From positions 1 to 64,000 of the forward strand of contig JAOAUC010000077.1 in NCBI GenBank assembly GCA_030157785.1: a DNA stretch of 64,000 nucleotides, given 5' to 3'. Positions 50,961 to 61,980 of the stretch are shown piece after piece. Origin of the DNA: Zoogloea oleivorans (lineage in GTDB: Bacteria; Pseudomonadota; Gammaproteobacteria; Burkholderiales; Rhodocyclaceae). The notes under the pieces are model-generated. The model was not told the DNA's origin. It ran no database searches and saw only the letters and a list, made by a program, of their open reading frames with translations. Position 1 is the stretch's first letter, and every line of letters starts with the position of its first letter. The position numbers and the translations under genes are program-made.

Positions 50961-52991
50961 GTGAACCTGTTCAAGAAACTGCGTGGCGCGTCCGTCCCGG
51001 GCGTTGTGACGCTCCAGTGCCGCTCGTCGGAAGTGGGCCAGACGCTCACCTCCGCCTCGATTACCCCGACCTTCGTCAGTGGCTACGTGTCTCCCCACGT
51101 GGACATCGAGCAGGTTGCCCGCGCGGTGACGGCGCGCTTTCCCGGCGTGCCCCTGATGCTGTGCTCCACTGCCGGCGAACTGTGTGCGAGTGATGAAAGC
51201 CTCTACTGCCGCACGGGTGACAGCTGGGACAGGGTAGTGCTGCAGTGTTTCGACGCCACGCTGATCGCCCGTTCGCAGATCGTGGCGATACCGCTCGGCA
51301 GCGAGGACCTGCGCCGCGGCAACAGCGAGGTGCCGGTCAGGGAGCGCGTGGCGCGCATTGCCCGCAACATCCAGTCAGCGCGGGTGGACATGGACATCGA
51401 CTACCGGGACACCCTGGCCTACATCATGTTCGACGGACTGTCGGCCTCCGAGTCCTTCTTCATGGAAGCGCTCTACGATTCCGGGCGCTTTCCTTGCCTG
51501 TTCGTCGGCGGCTCGGCCGGCGGCAAGTTCGACTTCAAGAACACCTGGATCCACGACGGTACCCGGAAGCTCGAGAACCACGCCCTGATTGCCTTCCTGA
51601 AGGTGGCCAGGGGGATGCGCTTCGGGGTGCTGAAGAGCCAGAACTTCGTGCCCGACGGCCCGCACTTTCCGGTCATCGGTGCGTCGCTGGAGCAGCGCTA
51701 CGTGAGCCAGGTGATCGATGCCGACGGCCGTATCGTGCCCTTCGTTGACGCCCTGTGCGCGCACTTCCGCTGCGCCCCGCGGGATCTGGAAGGCAAGCTC
51801 GCCGATTATTCCTTCGCCATCCAGGTCGGCAAGGAGATCTTCGTGCGCTCGGTGGTCAACGTGAATGTTGAAGCCGGGCGGGTCAATTTCTATTGCGACA
51901 TCTCCCCGGGTGAAGAACTGCTGCTGGTCCGGCGGACCGGTCTGGTGCAAAGCACCGAGCAGGATTTTCGCGCCTTCATGGCCGGCAAGCCCGGCGCGCC
52001 GGTGGCCGGTATCCTCAACGACTGCATCCTGCGTCGCCTCTACAACGACAAGGAACTGTCCAAAGTCGGCACGGCCCTGCCGTGCAAGCAGCTGGCTGGC
52101 TTCTCCACCTTTGGCGAGATCCTCGGCCTCAACCTGAACCAGACGCTGACGGCGGTGTTCTTCTTCCGGGTGCCGGAGGGCACGCCCTTCCGCGACGATT
52201 ACGTGGACAACTTCGTTGCTCACTACGGCGAGTTCAAGGCCTTCTTCCTGCGTCGCCAGAGCGCCAAGCTGGCCGGGCTGTCGCGAGTCATCGTCAAGCA
52301 GATCGGCGATTACCAGAGCGGCTCTTTCGACAGCCAGCTCGATCCGTCCAGCTTTGACGACAACATCGGCCTGGTGGTGTATGGCCTCAACAGCCTCGGG
52401 CAGACCCTGAAAGCATCCAACGATCTGCGCAAGGACACCGGCCGCCAGCTGGAGTCCTGTGCCGGCGACCTGTATGCCTCGGTCGGCGCCCTGGCCGGCC
52501 ACATCCAGGAGCAGGAGCGGGTGGTGCACGAGGCCGGCGAGACAGTCAGCGACCTGACCCGCCAGGCGGCCGACGCCGCCGACAGCGCGCGCAAGCTGGC
52601 CCACGCCAGTGGCCGCATCCAGGGTGTGGTGGAAGTCATCCAGCAGATTGCGGACCAGACCAACCTGCTGGCCCTGAATGCCGCCATCGAAGCCGCCCGG
52701 GCCGGTGAAGCCGGCCGTGGCTTTGCCGTGGTGGCTGACGAGGTACGCAAGCTGGCCGAGAAATCGCGCATGAGTGCCGGCGAGATTGGCGCAGACATTT
52801 CCACGCTGGCCAGCGAGATCGGCCGCGTGGCGGGCGAGATCGAACGCCAGGCCGGCGACGTTTCCAACCTGTCCGGCATGCTCACCAACATCGAGGCCTT
52901 CAGCGGCAAGACTTCAGAAACCGCCGGCCATACCCGGGCCGTGGCCGATACCCTCAAGAACCTTACCGAAAGCCAGCTGATCCAGGCCTGA
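50961..52991 (+). CDS. Soluble FIST-domain chemoreceptor inside the hyp cluster
   Basis: 676 residues, no membrane segments. The FIST_N domain (about 25-225) and FIST_C domain (about 230-390) form a putative small-ligand sensor. Recognisable pieces: [47 protein letters not shown] and [19 protein letters not shown] chemoreceptor signalling domain follows, with the tip near 563-603 ([38 protein letters not shown]). The start is GTG at 50961 with AAGGAG 9 bases upstream; a longer reading would have no ribosome site. It lies between hypD and hypE and has its own FliA promoter. A role in taxis toward H2 or its metabolic effects is inferred from position only. Confidence 0.9.
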   Translation: MNLFKKLRGASVPGVVTLQCRSSEVGQTLTSASITPTFVSGYVSPHVDIEQVARAVTARFPGVPLMLCSTAGELCASDESLYCRTGDSWDRVVLQCFDATLIARSQIVAIPLGSEDLRRGNSEVPVRERVARIARNIQSARVDMDIDYRDTLAYIMFDGLSASESFFMEALYDSGRFPCLFVGGSAGGKFDFKNTWIHDGTRKLENHALIAFLKVARGMRFGVLKSQNFVPDGPHFPVIGASLEQRYVSQVIDADGRIVPFVDALCAHFRCAPRDLEGKLADYSFAIQVGKEIFVRSVVNVNVEAGRVNFYCDISPGEELLLVRRTGLVQSTEQDFRAFMAGKPGAPVAGILNDCILRRLYNDKELSKVGTALPCKQLAGFSTFGEILGLNLNQTLTAVFFFRVPEGTPFRDDYVDNFVAHYGEFKAFFLRRQSAKLAGLSRVIVKQIGDYQSGSFDSQLDPSSFDDNIGLVVYGLNSLGQTLKASNDLRKDTGRQLESCAGDLYASVGALAGHIQEQERVVHEAGETVSDLTRQAADAADSARKLAHASGRIQGVVEVIQQIADQTNLLALNAAIEAARAGEAGRGFAVVADEVRKLAEKSRMSAGEIGADISTLASEIGRVAGEIERQAGDVSNLSGMLTNIEAFSGKTSETAGHTRAVADTLKNLTESQLIQA

Positions 52992-53079
52992 CCCGGCTCG
53001 CGCAAGCACCCGGGCTTGCCGCGCCGCTCAGGCCACTGAACGACACGACAAGCCCATGCCCTTCTTTTTCCGCCCCTGC

Positions 53080-53112
53080 GAAGGGCGCCGGTCATGTTGA
53101 CTGGCGCCCTTC
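53080..53112 (+). promoter_or_regulatory. Hairpin holding the start codon of the 118-residue gene
   Basis: A perfect 10-bp stem (53080-53089 with 53103-53112). Its 13-base loop contains the ATG at 53094, and the left arm contains the GAAGGG ribosome site. It could gate translation, or be a terminator-like hairpin after the chemoreceptor without a U-tract. Confidence 0.5.
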
Positions 53113-53450
53113 TCGGCATCATCGAGGATGCCGGCAAAGCCGTCCTGACCCTCACCGAGGGCGTGGATGACGCCACCCTTTTCTCCCTGCGTCTGACCCG
53201 CGAGGAGTCGGTCCGCCAGTTGCTGGTGATCGCCGATACGGCGACCAACCTGCCTCCAGACGTGCGTGCCACGCTTGCCGCCATCGATTGGGACGGCTGG
53301 GCCGTCACGGCCCGCGTGTTGCGTGGCCCCTATTCCGGCGCGGCCCGCGACGCCCTTTCCTTCGGCGTGCGCTCGATGGTGCCTGCCACCCTCATGGGCC
53401 TGCGCCTGTATCGCAAGAGCCATCCTGATCTGTTCGCCTTCAAACCATGA
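53094..53450 (+). CDS. Unknown 118-residue protein coupled to hypE
   Basis: Soluble, helical-looking protein (GALLGIIEDAGKAVLTLTEG, LTREESVRQLLVIADTATNL, GPYSGAARDALSFGVRSMVP). I do not recognise a family. Its stop overlaps the hypE start (ATGA), so the two are translationally coupled, suggesting a role in hydrogenase maturation or regulation. The start could be further downstream (GTG near 53161) if the 5' hairpin is not part of the gene. Confidence 0.75.
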   Translation: MLTGALLGIIEDAGKAVLTLTEGVDDATLFSLRLTREESVRQLLVIADTATNLPPDVRATLAAIDWDGWAVTARVLRGPYSGAARDALSFGVRSMVPATLMGLRLYRKSHPDLFAFKP

Positions 53451-54493
53451 AAAAAGCCTACGTCCGTCCCCTTGACCTGCGTCACGGCACGGTGGATCTC
53501 TCCCACGGTGGCGGTGGCCGCGCCATGGTCCAGCTCATCGGCGAGATTTTCGGCCGCGCCTTTGATAACGAATGGCTGCGCCGCGGCGACGATGGCGCCG
53601 TGCTGCCGGCCCCTGGCCCTGGCGAACGCCTGGTGGTGGCCACCGACGCCCACGTGGTATCGCCGCTGTTCTTTCCGGGTGGCGACATCGGCTGTTTGTG
53701 CGTGCATGGCACCCTCAACGACGTGGCGGTGATGGGCGCCCGGCCGCTGTATCTGGCGACCAGCTTCATCCTCGAAGAAGGCTTTCCGCTGGCCGACCTG
53801 CAGCGCATCGTCGCCAGCATGGCGGCTGCGGCGAAGGACGCCGGCGTGCCGGTGGTCACCGGCGACACCAAGGTCGTCGAGAAGGGCAAGGGCGACGGCA
53901 TCTTCATCACCACCACCGGCATCGGCGCGCTGCCCGCCGGGTGCGAGCTGTCGGGCGCCAACGCCCGACCCGGCGACGCCGTGATCGTCTCCGGCACCCT
54001 GGGCGATCACGGCATGGCGATCATGGCCCAGCGCGAAAACCTCGCCTTCGAATCCGAAATCCGTTCCGACACTGCCGCGCTGCACGGCCTCATCGCCGAC
54101 CTGCTGGCCGCCGTGCCGCAAACCCGTGTGCTACGTGACCCGACCCGCGGCGGGCTGGCGGCGACGCTCAACGAAATCGCCCAGCAGTCCGGCGTCGGCA
54201 TCGTCCTCGACGAAGCCGCTATCCCCGTTGACCCGCAGGTCGCCGCCGCCTGCGAGTTCCTCGGCCTCGACCCGCTCAATATCGCCAACGAAGGCAAGCT
54301 CATCGCCATTTGTCCGGCAGAGCACGCCGATGCTCTGGTCGCCGCGCTGCGCGCCCATCCCCTTGGCGCCCGTGCCGCGCGCATCGGCGAAGTCACCTTT
54401 GATGCGCAGCACTTTGTGCAGATGAAAACCGCCTTCGGTGGCCGCCGCATGGTGGACTGGCTGGCCGGCGAACAGCTGCCGCGCATTTGCTGA
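53447..54493 (+). CDS. hypE: Carbamoyl dehydratase HypE
   Basis: 348 residues. Takes the carbamoyl group from HypF on its C-terminal cysteine and dehydrates it with ATP to a thiocyanate, the source of the CN ligands. The C-terminal LPRIC tail with the acceptor Cys is intact. PurM-like fold: DLSHGGGGRAMVQLI, GDDGAVLP, DPTRGGLAATLNEIA. Confidence 0.97.
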   Translation: MKKAYVRPLDLRHGTVDLSHGGGGRAMVQLIGEIFGRAFDNEWLRRGDDGAVLPAPGPGERLVVATDAHVVSPLFFPGGDIGCLCVHGTLNDVAVMGARPLYLATSFILEEGFPLADLQRIVASMAAAAKDAGVPVVTGDTKVVEKGKGDGIFITTTGIGALPAGCELSGANARPGDAVIVSGTLGDHGMAIMAQRENLAFESEIRSDTAALHGLIADLLAAVPQTRVLRDPTRGGLAATLNEIAQQSGVGIVLDEAAIPVDPQVAAACEFLGLDPLNIANEGKLIAICPAEHADALVAALRAHPLGARAARIGEVTFDAQHFVQMKTAFGGRRMVDWLAGEQLPRIC

Positions 54494-54566
54494 AGATGGC
54501 TCGCCATTCCCCGTTGCTGTCTGAGTGTATGATCGTACGCATCAATATGCGCATCGAGGTGCCTTC

Positions 54567-54818
54567 ATGCTGAACCCCGCCAGTCTGGCCGCCCGGAAGG
54601 GGCGCCTGTCCCTGTCCATCAGCCAGGATCTGCTCGACCGCCTGGAACCCTACAAGCAGCAGGTGAACCTGTCGGCCCAGGCCGAAGCCTTGTTCGCCAG
54701 CATTCTCGAACAGCTGGAAAACCGCGACTGGGCGGCGCGTAACGCCGACGCCCTCGATGCCCACGGGCGCAGCATCGCGGCCAGCGGGCTGGCAGGCGAA
54801 GAGTTCGACAGGATTTGA
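54567..54818 (+). CDS. CcdA-like antitoxin
   Basis: 83 residues. The N-terminal half (RLSLSISQDLLDRLEPYKQQ) looks like a ribbon-helix-helix DNA-binding dimer, and the C-terminal tail (ENRDWAARNADALDAHGRSI) resembles the CcdA toxin-binding segment. Two bases separate it from the CcdB-like gene. The upstream 73 bases contain ATGCGCAT and a near-palindrome (54530-54544) that could be the autoregulatory operator. Confidence 0.8.
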   Translation: MLNPASLAARKGRLSLSISQDLLDRLEPYKQQVNLSAQAEALFASILEQLENRDWAARNADALDAHGRSIAASGLAGEEFDRI

Positions 54819-54820
54819 CC

Positions 54821-55132
54821 TTGGCCCAATTCCAGATCTATCCGAACCCGGGCAGCAAGAAGGCCGACATTCCCTTTCTCGTCGCCATCCAGAACGATCA
54901 CATTTCGAGCCGTACCGGTGCTTGCGTGGTCATCCCGCTCCGGGCCAACACGCTGCCGGTGGAAATCATGGCGCCCCTGGTCGATGTTCCCGGCTACGGC
55001 CCCCTGGTGCTGTCGGCAGACGAAATTTTCGCCATCGACACGGCCCGCCTGCGCGGGGCTGTCGGCAGCCTGAGCCTCGAGGATCGGGCCCGCATCCGTC
55101 CGGCCATCGACAAGGTGCTCGGCGAATACTGA
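54821..55132 (+). CDS. CcdB-like toxin
   Basis: 103 residues, CcdB family gyrase poison by resemblance: MAQFQIYPNPGSKKADIPFL, GACVVIPLRAN and the C-terminal RIRPAIDKVLGEY. The start is TTG at 54821, with AGGA 8 bases upstream and a family-typical N-terminus; TTG at 54815 is possible. The pair sits between hypE and hoxX, so this module is embedded in a hydrogenase operon. Whether it is active is not shown. Confidence 0.8.
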   Translation: MAQFQIYPNPGSKKADIPFLVAIQNDHISSRTGACVVIPLRANTLPVEIMAPLVDVPGYGPLVLSADEIFAIDTARLRGAVGSLSLEDRARIRPAIDKVLGEY

Positions 55133-55164
55133 AGCGCGTGCCGGCCCTTGCGCGGCGATATCCC

Positions 55165-56873
55165 ATGAAAATCCTCCTCCTCACCCACAGCTTCAACAGC
55201 CTCACCCAGCGCCTTTTTGAGGAACTGTCGGTACGCGGGCATGCGCTGTCGGTGGAGTTCGACATTGCCGATTCGGTGACCGAAGAGGCCGTGACGATGT
55301 TCCGGCCCGATGTGGTGCTGGCGCCCTTTCTCAAGCGGGCGATCCCGCAATCCGTGTGGTCGCGGCACTTGTGCCTGATCGTGCACCCCGGCATCGTCGG
55401 CGACCGCGGCCCGTCGGCCCTCGACTGGGCGATTCAGTCCGGCGCGGCGGAGTGGGGCGTCACCGTGCTGCAGGCGGAGGCCGAGATGGACGCCGGGCCG
55501 GTGTGGGCGAGCGTCACTTTTCCGATGCGGGCAGCGACCAAGGCCAGCCTGTATCGCAACGAGGTGACCGAAGCCGCGGTCACGACGGTGCTGGAAGCGC
55601 TGGGCCATGTGGACGACTGGCGGGCCGGACGCTGGCAGCCCGTGCGCCCGTTGGCTGATGATCCGGCCGTGCGTGGCCGCCAGCTGCCGACCCTGCGCCA
55701 GGCCGACCGGGCCATCGACTGGGCGCGTGACGACACCGCCACCATCCTTGCCCGCCTGCGCGCCGCCGATGGCTTTCCTGGTGTGGTGGATTGCCTGTTC
55801 GGCGTGCCTTGCCACTTGTTCGATGCGCATCCGGCCCCGGTTGAAGCCGGTGCGCAGCCGGGCGAGCTGCTTGCCCGCCGCGACGGTGCCGTGCTGCGTG
55901 CCACCCGCGACGGTGCCGTATGGATCGGCCATGTGAAGTGCGGCGACCGGGAGGCGGCCCTCAAGCTGCCGACGACCGTGGCCTTTGCGGCCGAGGTCGC
56001 CGACCTGCCGGAGCGCCCGGCGGACTTGTGGCGTGACGCCGCCGACGATGGTGCCGAGCTGCGCTACCGGGAAACCGGCGCTGTCGGCTTTTTGTCCTTC
56101 GACTTCTACAACGGCGCCATGGCTACCAACCAGTGCCGGCGTCTGCTGGCAGCTATCGACTTTGCCCGCTCCCGCCCGACCCGCGTGCTGGTGTTCGAAG
56201 GCGGGGCGGATTTCTGGTCCAACGGCATTCACCTCAATTGCATTGAGGCCAGCGAATCCGCTGCCGACGCGTCGTGGGCCAACATCAACGCCATGGACGA
56301 CGTGTGTCTGGCCATCCTGCAACTCACCGACCGCCTGACCGTGGCTGCCCTGCGCGGCAATGCCGGTGCCGGCGGCTGCTTTCTGGCGCTGGCCGCCGAC
56401 CGGGTGTGGGCGCGGGAAGGCGTCATCCTCAACCCCCACTACAAGAACATGGGCAACCTGTATGGCTCCGAGTACTGGACCTACCTGCTGCCCCGCCGCG
56501 TCGGCGCCGATGGTGCCCGCAAGCTGATGGCCGAGCGCTTGCCCCTGGGCGCTCCGCGCGCTGCGCACAGCGGCCTCATCGACGCCTGCTTCGGTGCCGA
56601 CCGGGCCGCTTTCGAGCTTGAGGTGGTCAGCCGCGCCGCAGCCCTCGCCAGCGCCCCGGACTACGTCGGGCAAGTCGCCGCCAAGCAGGCCCGCCGCGCT
56701 GCCGACGAAGCCGCCAAACCACTTGCAGCCTACCGTGATGAAGAGCTCACCCACATGCGTCGCAACTTCTACGGCTTCGACCCCAGCTACCACGGGGCAC
56801 GCTACCATTTCGTGATGAAAAGCCCCCAGTCCTGGACACCCCGCCACCTCGCCGTTCACCGGGAAATCAAGCG

Positions 56874-56877
<4 letters not shown>
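55165..56877 (+). CDS. hoxX: HoxX/HypX, CO-ligand synthesis from formyl-THF
   Basis: 570 residues. The N-terminal formyltransferase-like domain (about 1-250; FEELSVRGHALSVEF, LIVHPGIVGDRGPSALDWAI) takes formyl from N10-formyl-THF. The C-terminal crotonase-like domain (about 290-540; RVLVFEGGADFWSNGIHLN) decarbonylates it to CO. In Ralstonia and Aquifex it supplies the active-site CO under aerobic conditions. Overlaps hoxA by ATGA. Confidence 0.95.
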
Positions 56878-58351
<1,474 letters not shown>

Positions 58352-58355
<4 letters not shown>

Positions 58356-59347
58356 AGCTCCTGTGGCTGCAGTCCGGTGGCTGTGGCGGCTGCAGCATGT
58401 CCCTGCTGTGCTCCGGCGCGCAGGACGTGCTGGGGCTGCTGGCCTCGGCCGGCATCGAGCTGGCCTGGCATCCGTCCCTGTCGGAAGCCAGTGGCGACGA
58501 GGTGCGGACGATTCTGGCCGACTTCGAATCCGGCCGCACGCCGCTCGACCTGCTGTGCGTGGAAGGCTCGCTGCTCACCGGGCCGAACGGCTCCGGGCGT
58601 TTTCACATGCTGGGCGGCACCGGCCGGCCGATGATCGACTGGGTCAAGAGCCTGGCAGCCCGTGCCCGCTACACGCTGGGTGTCGGCACCTGCGCCACCT
58701 ACGGCGGGGTGACTGCCGCCGGCATCAATCCGGCTGGCGCCATCGGCCTGCAGTACGACGGCAACCAGAAGGGCGGCCTGCTGGGGCCGGATTACCGTTC
58801 TGCCGCCGGCCTGCCGGTGATCAACATCGCCGGCTGCCCGACCCACCCGGACTGGGTGACGGACACGCTGCTGGCGCTGGCCCTCGGCCAGTTTGGCGAG
58901 GCGGATATGGAGGCCCTCGGCCGCCCGCGCTTCTACGCCGACCAGCTGGTGCATCACGGCTGCACCCGCAACGAGTTCTACGAGTTCAAGGCCAGCGCCG
59001 AGAAGCCCGGCGATCTGGGCTGCATGATGGAGCACATGGGCTGCGTCGGCACCCAGGCCCATGCCGACTGCAACATCCGGCCGTGGAACGGCGCCGGCTC
59101 GTGTACCAACGGCGGCTACCCGTGCATCAGCTGCACCGAGCCGGGCTTCGAGTCGCCGGGCCACGCCTTCGGGCGTACGCCAAAGGTGGCCGGTATTCCC
59201 ATCGGGCTGCCCTCGGATATGCCCAAGGCCTGGTTCGTGGCGCTGGCGGCCTTGTCCAAGTCGGCGACGCCGGCGCGGGTGCGCCAGAACGCGGTGGCCG
59301 AGGTGCCGGTGGTGGCGCCGGCCATTCGGAAGACAGGGTTCAAGTGA
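58352..59347 (+). CDS. hoxB: Regulatory (H2-sensing) hydrogenase small subunit
   Basis: 331 residues, HoxB/HupU. No Tat signal, so cytoplasmic. Cluster motifs begin with SGGCGGCSMSLL, then GTCATYGGVTAAGINP, and C-terminal GCTRNEFYEF and CISCTEPGFESPGHAFG. Starts with GTG at 58352. Forms with HoxC a low-activity H2 sensor. Confidence 0.96.
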
Positions 59348-59348
59348 A

Positions 59349-60788
59349 ATGAGCCGGATTACTGTCGGACCTTTCAACCGGGTCGAAGGCGACCTGGAAA
59401 TCAGCCTCGAGATGGAGAACGGCCGCGTCGCGGCGGCGTATGTGAATTCGCCGCTGTTCCGTGGTTTCGAGCAGATTCTGGTGGGCCGCGAGGCGATGGA
59501 CGCGCTGGTGATCGTGCCGCGCATCTGCGGCATCTGTTCGGTGTCGCAGTCGGCCGCCGCGGCTGCGGCGCTGGGCGATCTGGCCGGCGTGCGGCCGACG
59601 CCCAACGGGCAGCGGGTCAGCAACCTGATCCTTGCGGCCGAGAACCTGGCCGATCACTTCACCCATTTCTACCTGTTCTTCATGCCCGATTTTGCCCGCG
59701 AGGCCTACCGGGCGCGGCCGTGGTTTGCGGCGGCGGAGGCGCGCTTCAAGGCGGTCAGCGGTTCGGCGGCGGGGGATGCGTTGCCGGCCCGGGCGGCCTT
59801 CATGCAGATCATGGGGCTGCTGGCCGGCAAGTGGCCGCACACCCTTACGCTGCAGCCCGGCGGCGTGGCGCGGGCGCCGCAGGCGGCCGAGCGTCTGCGC
59901 GTGTTTGCGGCCCTGCGGGAATTCCGCGCATGGCTCGAAAAGCGGCTGTTCGGCGACCGGCTGGAGAGCATCGCGGCCCTCGAGTCAATTGCCACGCTGC
60001 GGCGCTGGATGGATGGGCGGTCGGCGACGAGTAGCGATTTCCGTCTGTTCCTGGAAATTGCCGACGACCTGCAACTGGCCCGCTACGGCCGGGCGACTGA
60101 CCGTTTTCTGAGCCACGGCGCCTATCCGCGGGACGGCGGCTGGCTGCTGCCGCGGGGCGTGCTCGACCTGCCTGCCGGCTCCCTGCAGCCCTTTCTGCCC
60201 GCCGACGTGCTGGAGGATGTCAGCCATGCCTGGCTGGAGGACGATCAGCCGCGTCACCCCTCGGAGGGCGATACCCGTCCGGTGGAGGAGAAGGCTGGCG
60301 CCTACACCTGGTGCAAGGCGCCGCGCTGGCAGGAGCAGGTAGTGGAGTGCGGGGCGCTGGCCCGTCAGGCGGTGGCCGGCCATCCGCTGATCCGCGAACT
60401 GGTGGTGGAGGCCGGCGGCAATGTGGCCAGCCGGGTGATCGCCCGGCTGCTTGAACTGGCGCTGGTGGTGCCGGCCATGGAAAGCTGGCTGCGCGATCTA
60501 GATGACGGCCCTTTTTGCGTACAGGCCGAGATCCCCGCCGACGGCCGCGGCTGTGGCCTTATCGAAGCGGCCCGCGGCGGGCTGGGTCACTGGCTGACCG
60601 TGCGCGGGGGCCACATCGTGCGCTACCAGATCATTGCCCCGACGACCTGGAACTTCTCGCCCCGCGATGAGGCCGGCACGCCGGGGGCACTGGAGCAGGC
60701 CCTGGTGGGCCTGCCGGAGGGCGAACCGCTACTGGTTCAGCACGTGGTGCGCAGCTTCGATCCTTGCATGGTGTGTACCGTGCATTGA
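59349..60788 (+). CDS. hoxC: Regulatory (H2-sensing) hydrogenase large subunit
   Basis: 479 residues, HoxC/HupV. L1 motif RICGICSVSQ and the L2 motif DPCMVCTVH, which is the very C-terminus. Sensor-type large subunits have no cleavable tail, so this is normal and not truncation. An integrase gene ends 26 bases after its stop; the expected partner kinase gene hoxJ does not follow. Confidence 0.96.
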   Translation: MSRITVGPFNRVEGDLEISLEMENGRVAAAYVNSPLFRGFEQILVGREAMDALVIVPRICGICSVSQSAAAAAALGDLAGVRPTPNGQRVSNLILAAENLADHFTHFYLFFMPDFAREAYRARPWFAAAEARFKAVSGSAAGDALPARAAFMQIMGLLAGKWPHTLTLQPGGVARAPQAAERLRVFAALREFRAWLEKRLFGDRLESIAALESIATLRRWMDGRSATSSDFRLFLEIADDLQLARYGRATDRFLSHGAYPRDGGWLLPRGVLDLPAGSLQPFLPADVLEDVSHAWLEDDQPRHPSEGDTRPVEEKAGAYTWCKAPRWQEQVVECGALARQAVAGHPLIRELVVEAGGNVASRVIARLLELALVVPAMESWLRDLDDGPFCVQAEIPADGRGCGLIEAARGGLGHWLTVRGGHIVRYQIIAPTTWNFSPRDEAGTPGALEQALVGLPEGEPLLVQHVVRSFDPCMVCTVH

Positions 60789-60813
60789 TTTTTAGATGTT
60801 TAAAATCAACGGC
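60789..60813. other. Left junction of the integrated element (candidate att region)
   Basis: Only 25 bases separate the hoxC stop from the end of the oppositely oriented integrase gene. This AT-rich strip and the 3' end of hoxC are the most likely place for the left attachment site. The core cannot be defined without the right junction. Confidence 0.5.
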
Positions 60814-61980
60814 TTATTTTGGTGTGTTCGGAACTTGTTCGGAATCTGTTCTTAACTTCGTATCGACGGTGATCCATTCATCTCCTCGGACGTCATGATA
60901 AACGGCCGTCGTGTTCGCGCTCTTGTGGCCTGCGAGTGCCTGCGAGTTGATGCCTTGCTTGTCGTAGAGGCGAAGAGAAAGGCTGCGCATCTCGTGGAAG
61001 CTGGGTGGGTTCTTGCCCGGGACAGTGATCTCAACAGCGTCGCGCGCGGCGGCGAACATTTGGCTTAACGTGATGTTGCGGATCTTCATGCCGGGCTTGG
61101 CCTGGCCGGCATGGTAGGTGTGGTGGACCATATAGCGGCTTAGGATCGAGTTGCGGCAGCGGGCGATGATCTCGGCCACGCTCCACCCGAGGGCGTCGAG
61201 CCGAAGGTCTGTCGGAATGGCGATCTTGACGCCGTGCTTCTCAACTTTGCCGGGGATGACGTGGAGGATGCCATCTGAAACCTGCCGGAATGTCATGCCG
61301 GCGATGTCTTCCTTTCGCTGCCCGGTCACCATTGCCAGTTCGTACGCTCGCACGGCCCACGGTGGTTGGTTGATGACGGCCCATTCATATATTTTCAGGA
61401 AGGCTTCCAGCGACAAGCGGCCGCGCTGGGTCTCAACCCTGGTTGATCGCGTTGCGTCGACCGGGTTGATGGGTATCCATCCCGCGCTGATGGCTTCCCG
61501 AAACACGTCCAGCAGGATGGACCGCACTGCCTGCTGCATGCGTGGCGTTCTTGCCAGGCCGGCGAGATGATCCGCGATGATCCGGGTCGTGACCGCTTCC
61601 ATCCGGTGCATGCCGATGTGCTCCTTGATCTTCGCAAGGCGCTGACGAAAGGTGGCCCGGGTCGACTTGGCTAGATCACGCTTCTCCAGAATCTTCTCGT
61701 ATTCGGGTATCCAGTCGGCGACGGTGTCGGGCTTGCCTTGGACTGCATGCAGCAGGCGGGGCTGGCTCAGTTTGCCGGCGACGTGCAGCATCACTTCCGT
61801 GACCTGGGCGATTGCATCGTCAGGGCTGATCCGGCCGAGTGTAAAAACGCCGCCCGCTGGCGGCTTGGTTTCCAGGTGCGGGAGCACGTCTGCAGGGGGC
61901 TCCCAAGTGAAATAGCCCGGGCGGGGTTCTCGCAGCCCCCGGGGCCATCCCCGGCGGGCGCGGATGCGTGGTCTAGCCAT
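60814..61980 (-). CDS. int: Lambda-type tyrosine recombinase (phage integrase)
   Basis: 388 residues. N-terminal arm-binding domain of the lambda type (MARPRIRARRGWPRGLREPR, then a GYFTW strand), a core-binding domain and a catalytic domain with Arg (TGQRKEDIAG), His-x-x-Arg (FHEMRSLSLRLY), His (LAGHKSANTT) and the nucleophile Tyr (AVYHDVRGDEW). All catalytic residues are present, so it is likely active. Start ATG at 61980 overlaps the excisionase-like stop by 8 bases. Tandem near-repeats of 11 bases (about 60826-60858) lie in its 3' end. Confidence 0.93.
   Translation of the reverse strand: MARPRIRARRGWPRGLREPRPGYFTWEPPADVLPHLETKPPAGGVFTLGRISPDDAIAQVTEVMLHVAGKLSQPRLLHAVQGKPDTVADWIPEYEKILEKRDLAKSTRATFRQRLAKIKEHIGMHRMEAVTTRIIADHLAGLARTPRMQQAVRSILLDVFREAISAGWIPINPVDATRSTRVETQRGRLSLEAFLKIYEWAVINQPPWAVRAYELAMVTGQRKEDIAGMTFRQVSDGILHVIPGKVEKHGVKIAIPTDLRLDALGWSVAEIIARCRNSILSRYMVHHTYHAGQAKPGMKIRNITLSQMFAAARDAVEITVPGKNPPSFHEMRSLSLRLYDKQGINSQALAGHKSANTTAVYHDVRGDEWITVDTKLRTDSEQVPNTPK

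Noticed and set aside
59349..60788. hoxC truncated by the integrated element
   Set aside because: It ends right after DPCMVCTVH, but regulatory hydrogenase large subunits normally end there and need no C-terminal processing.
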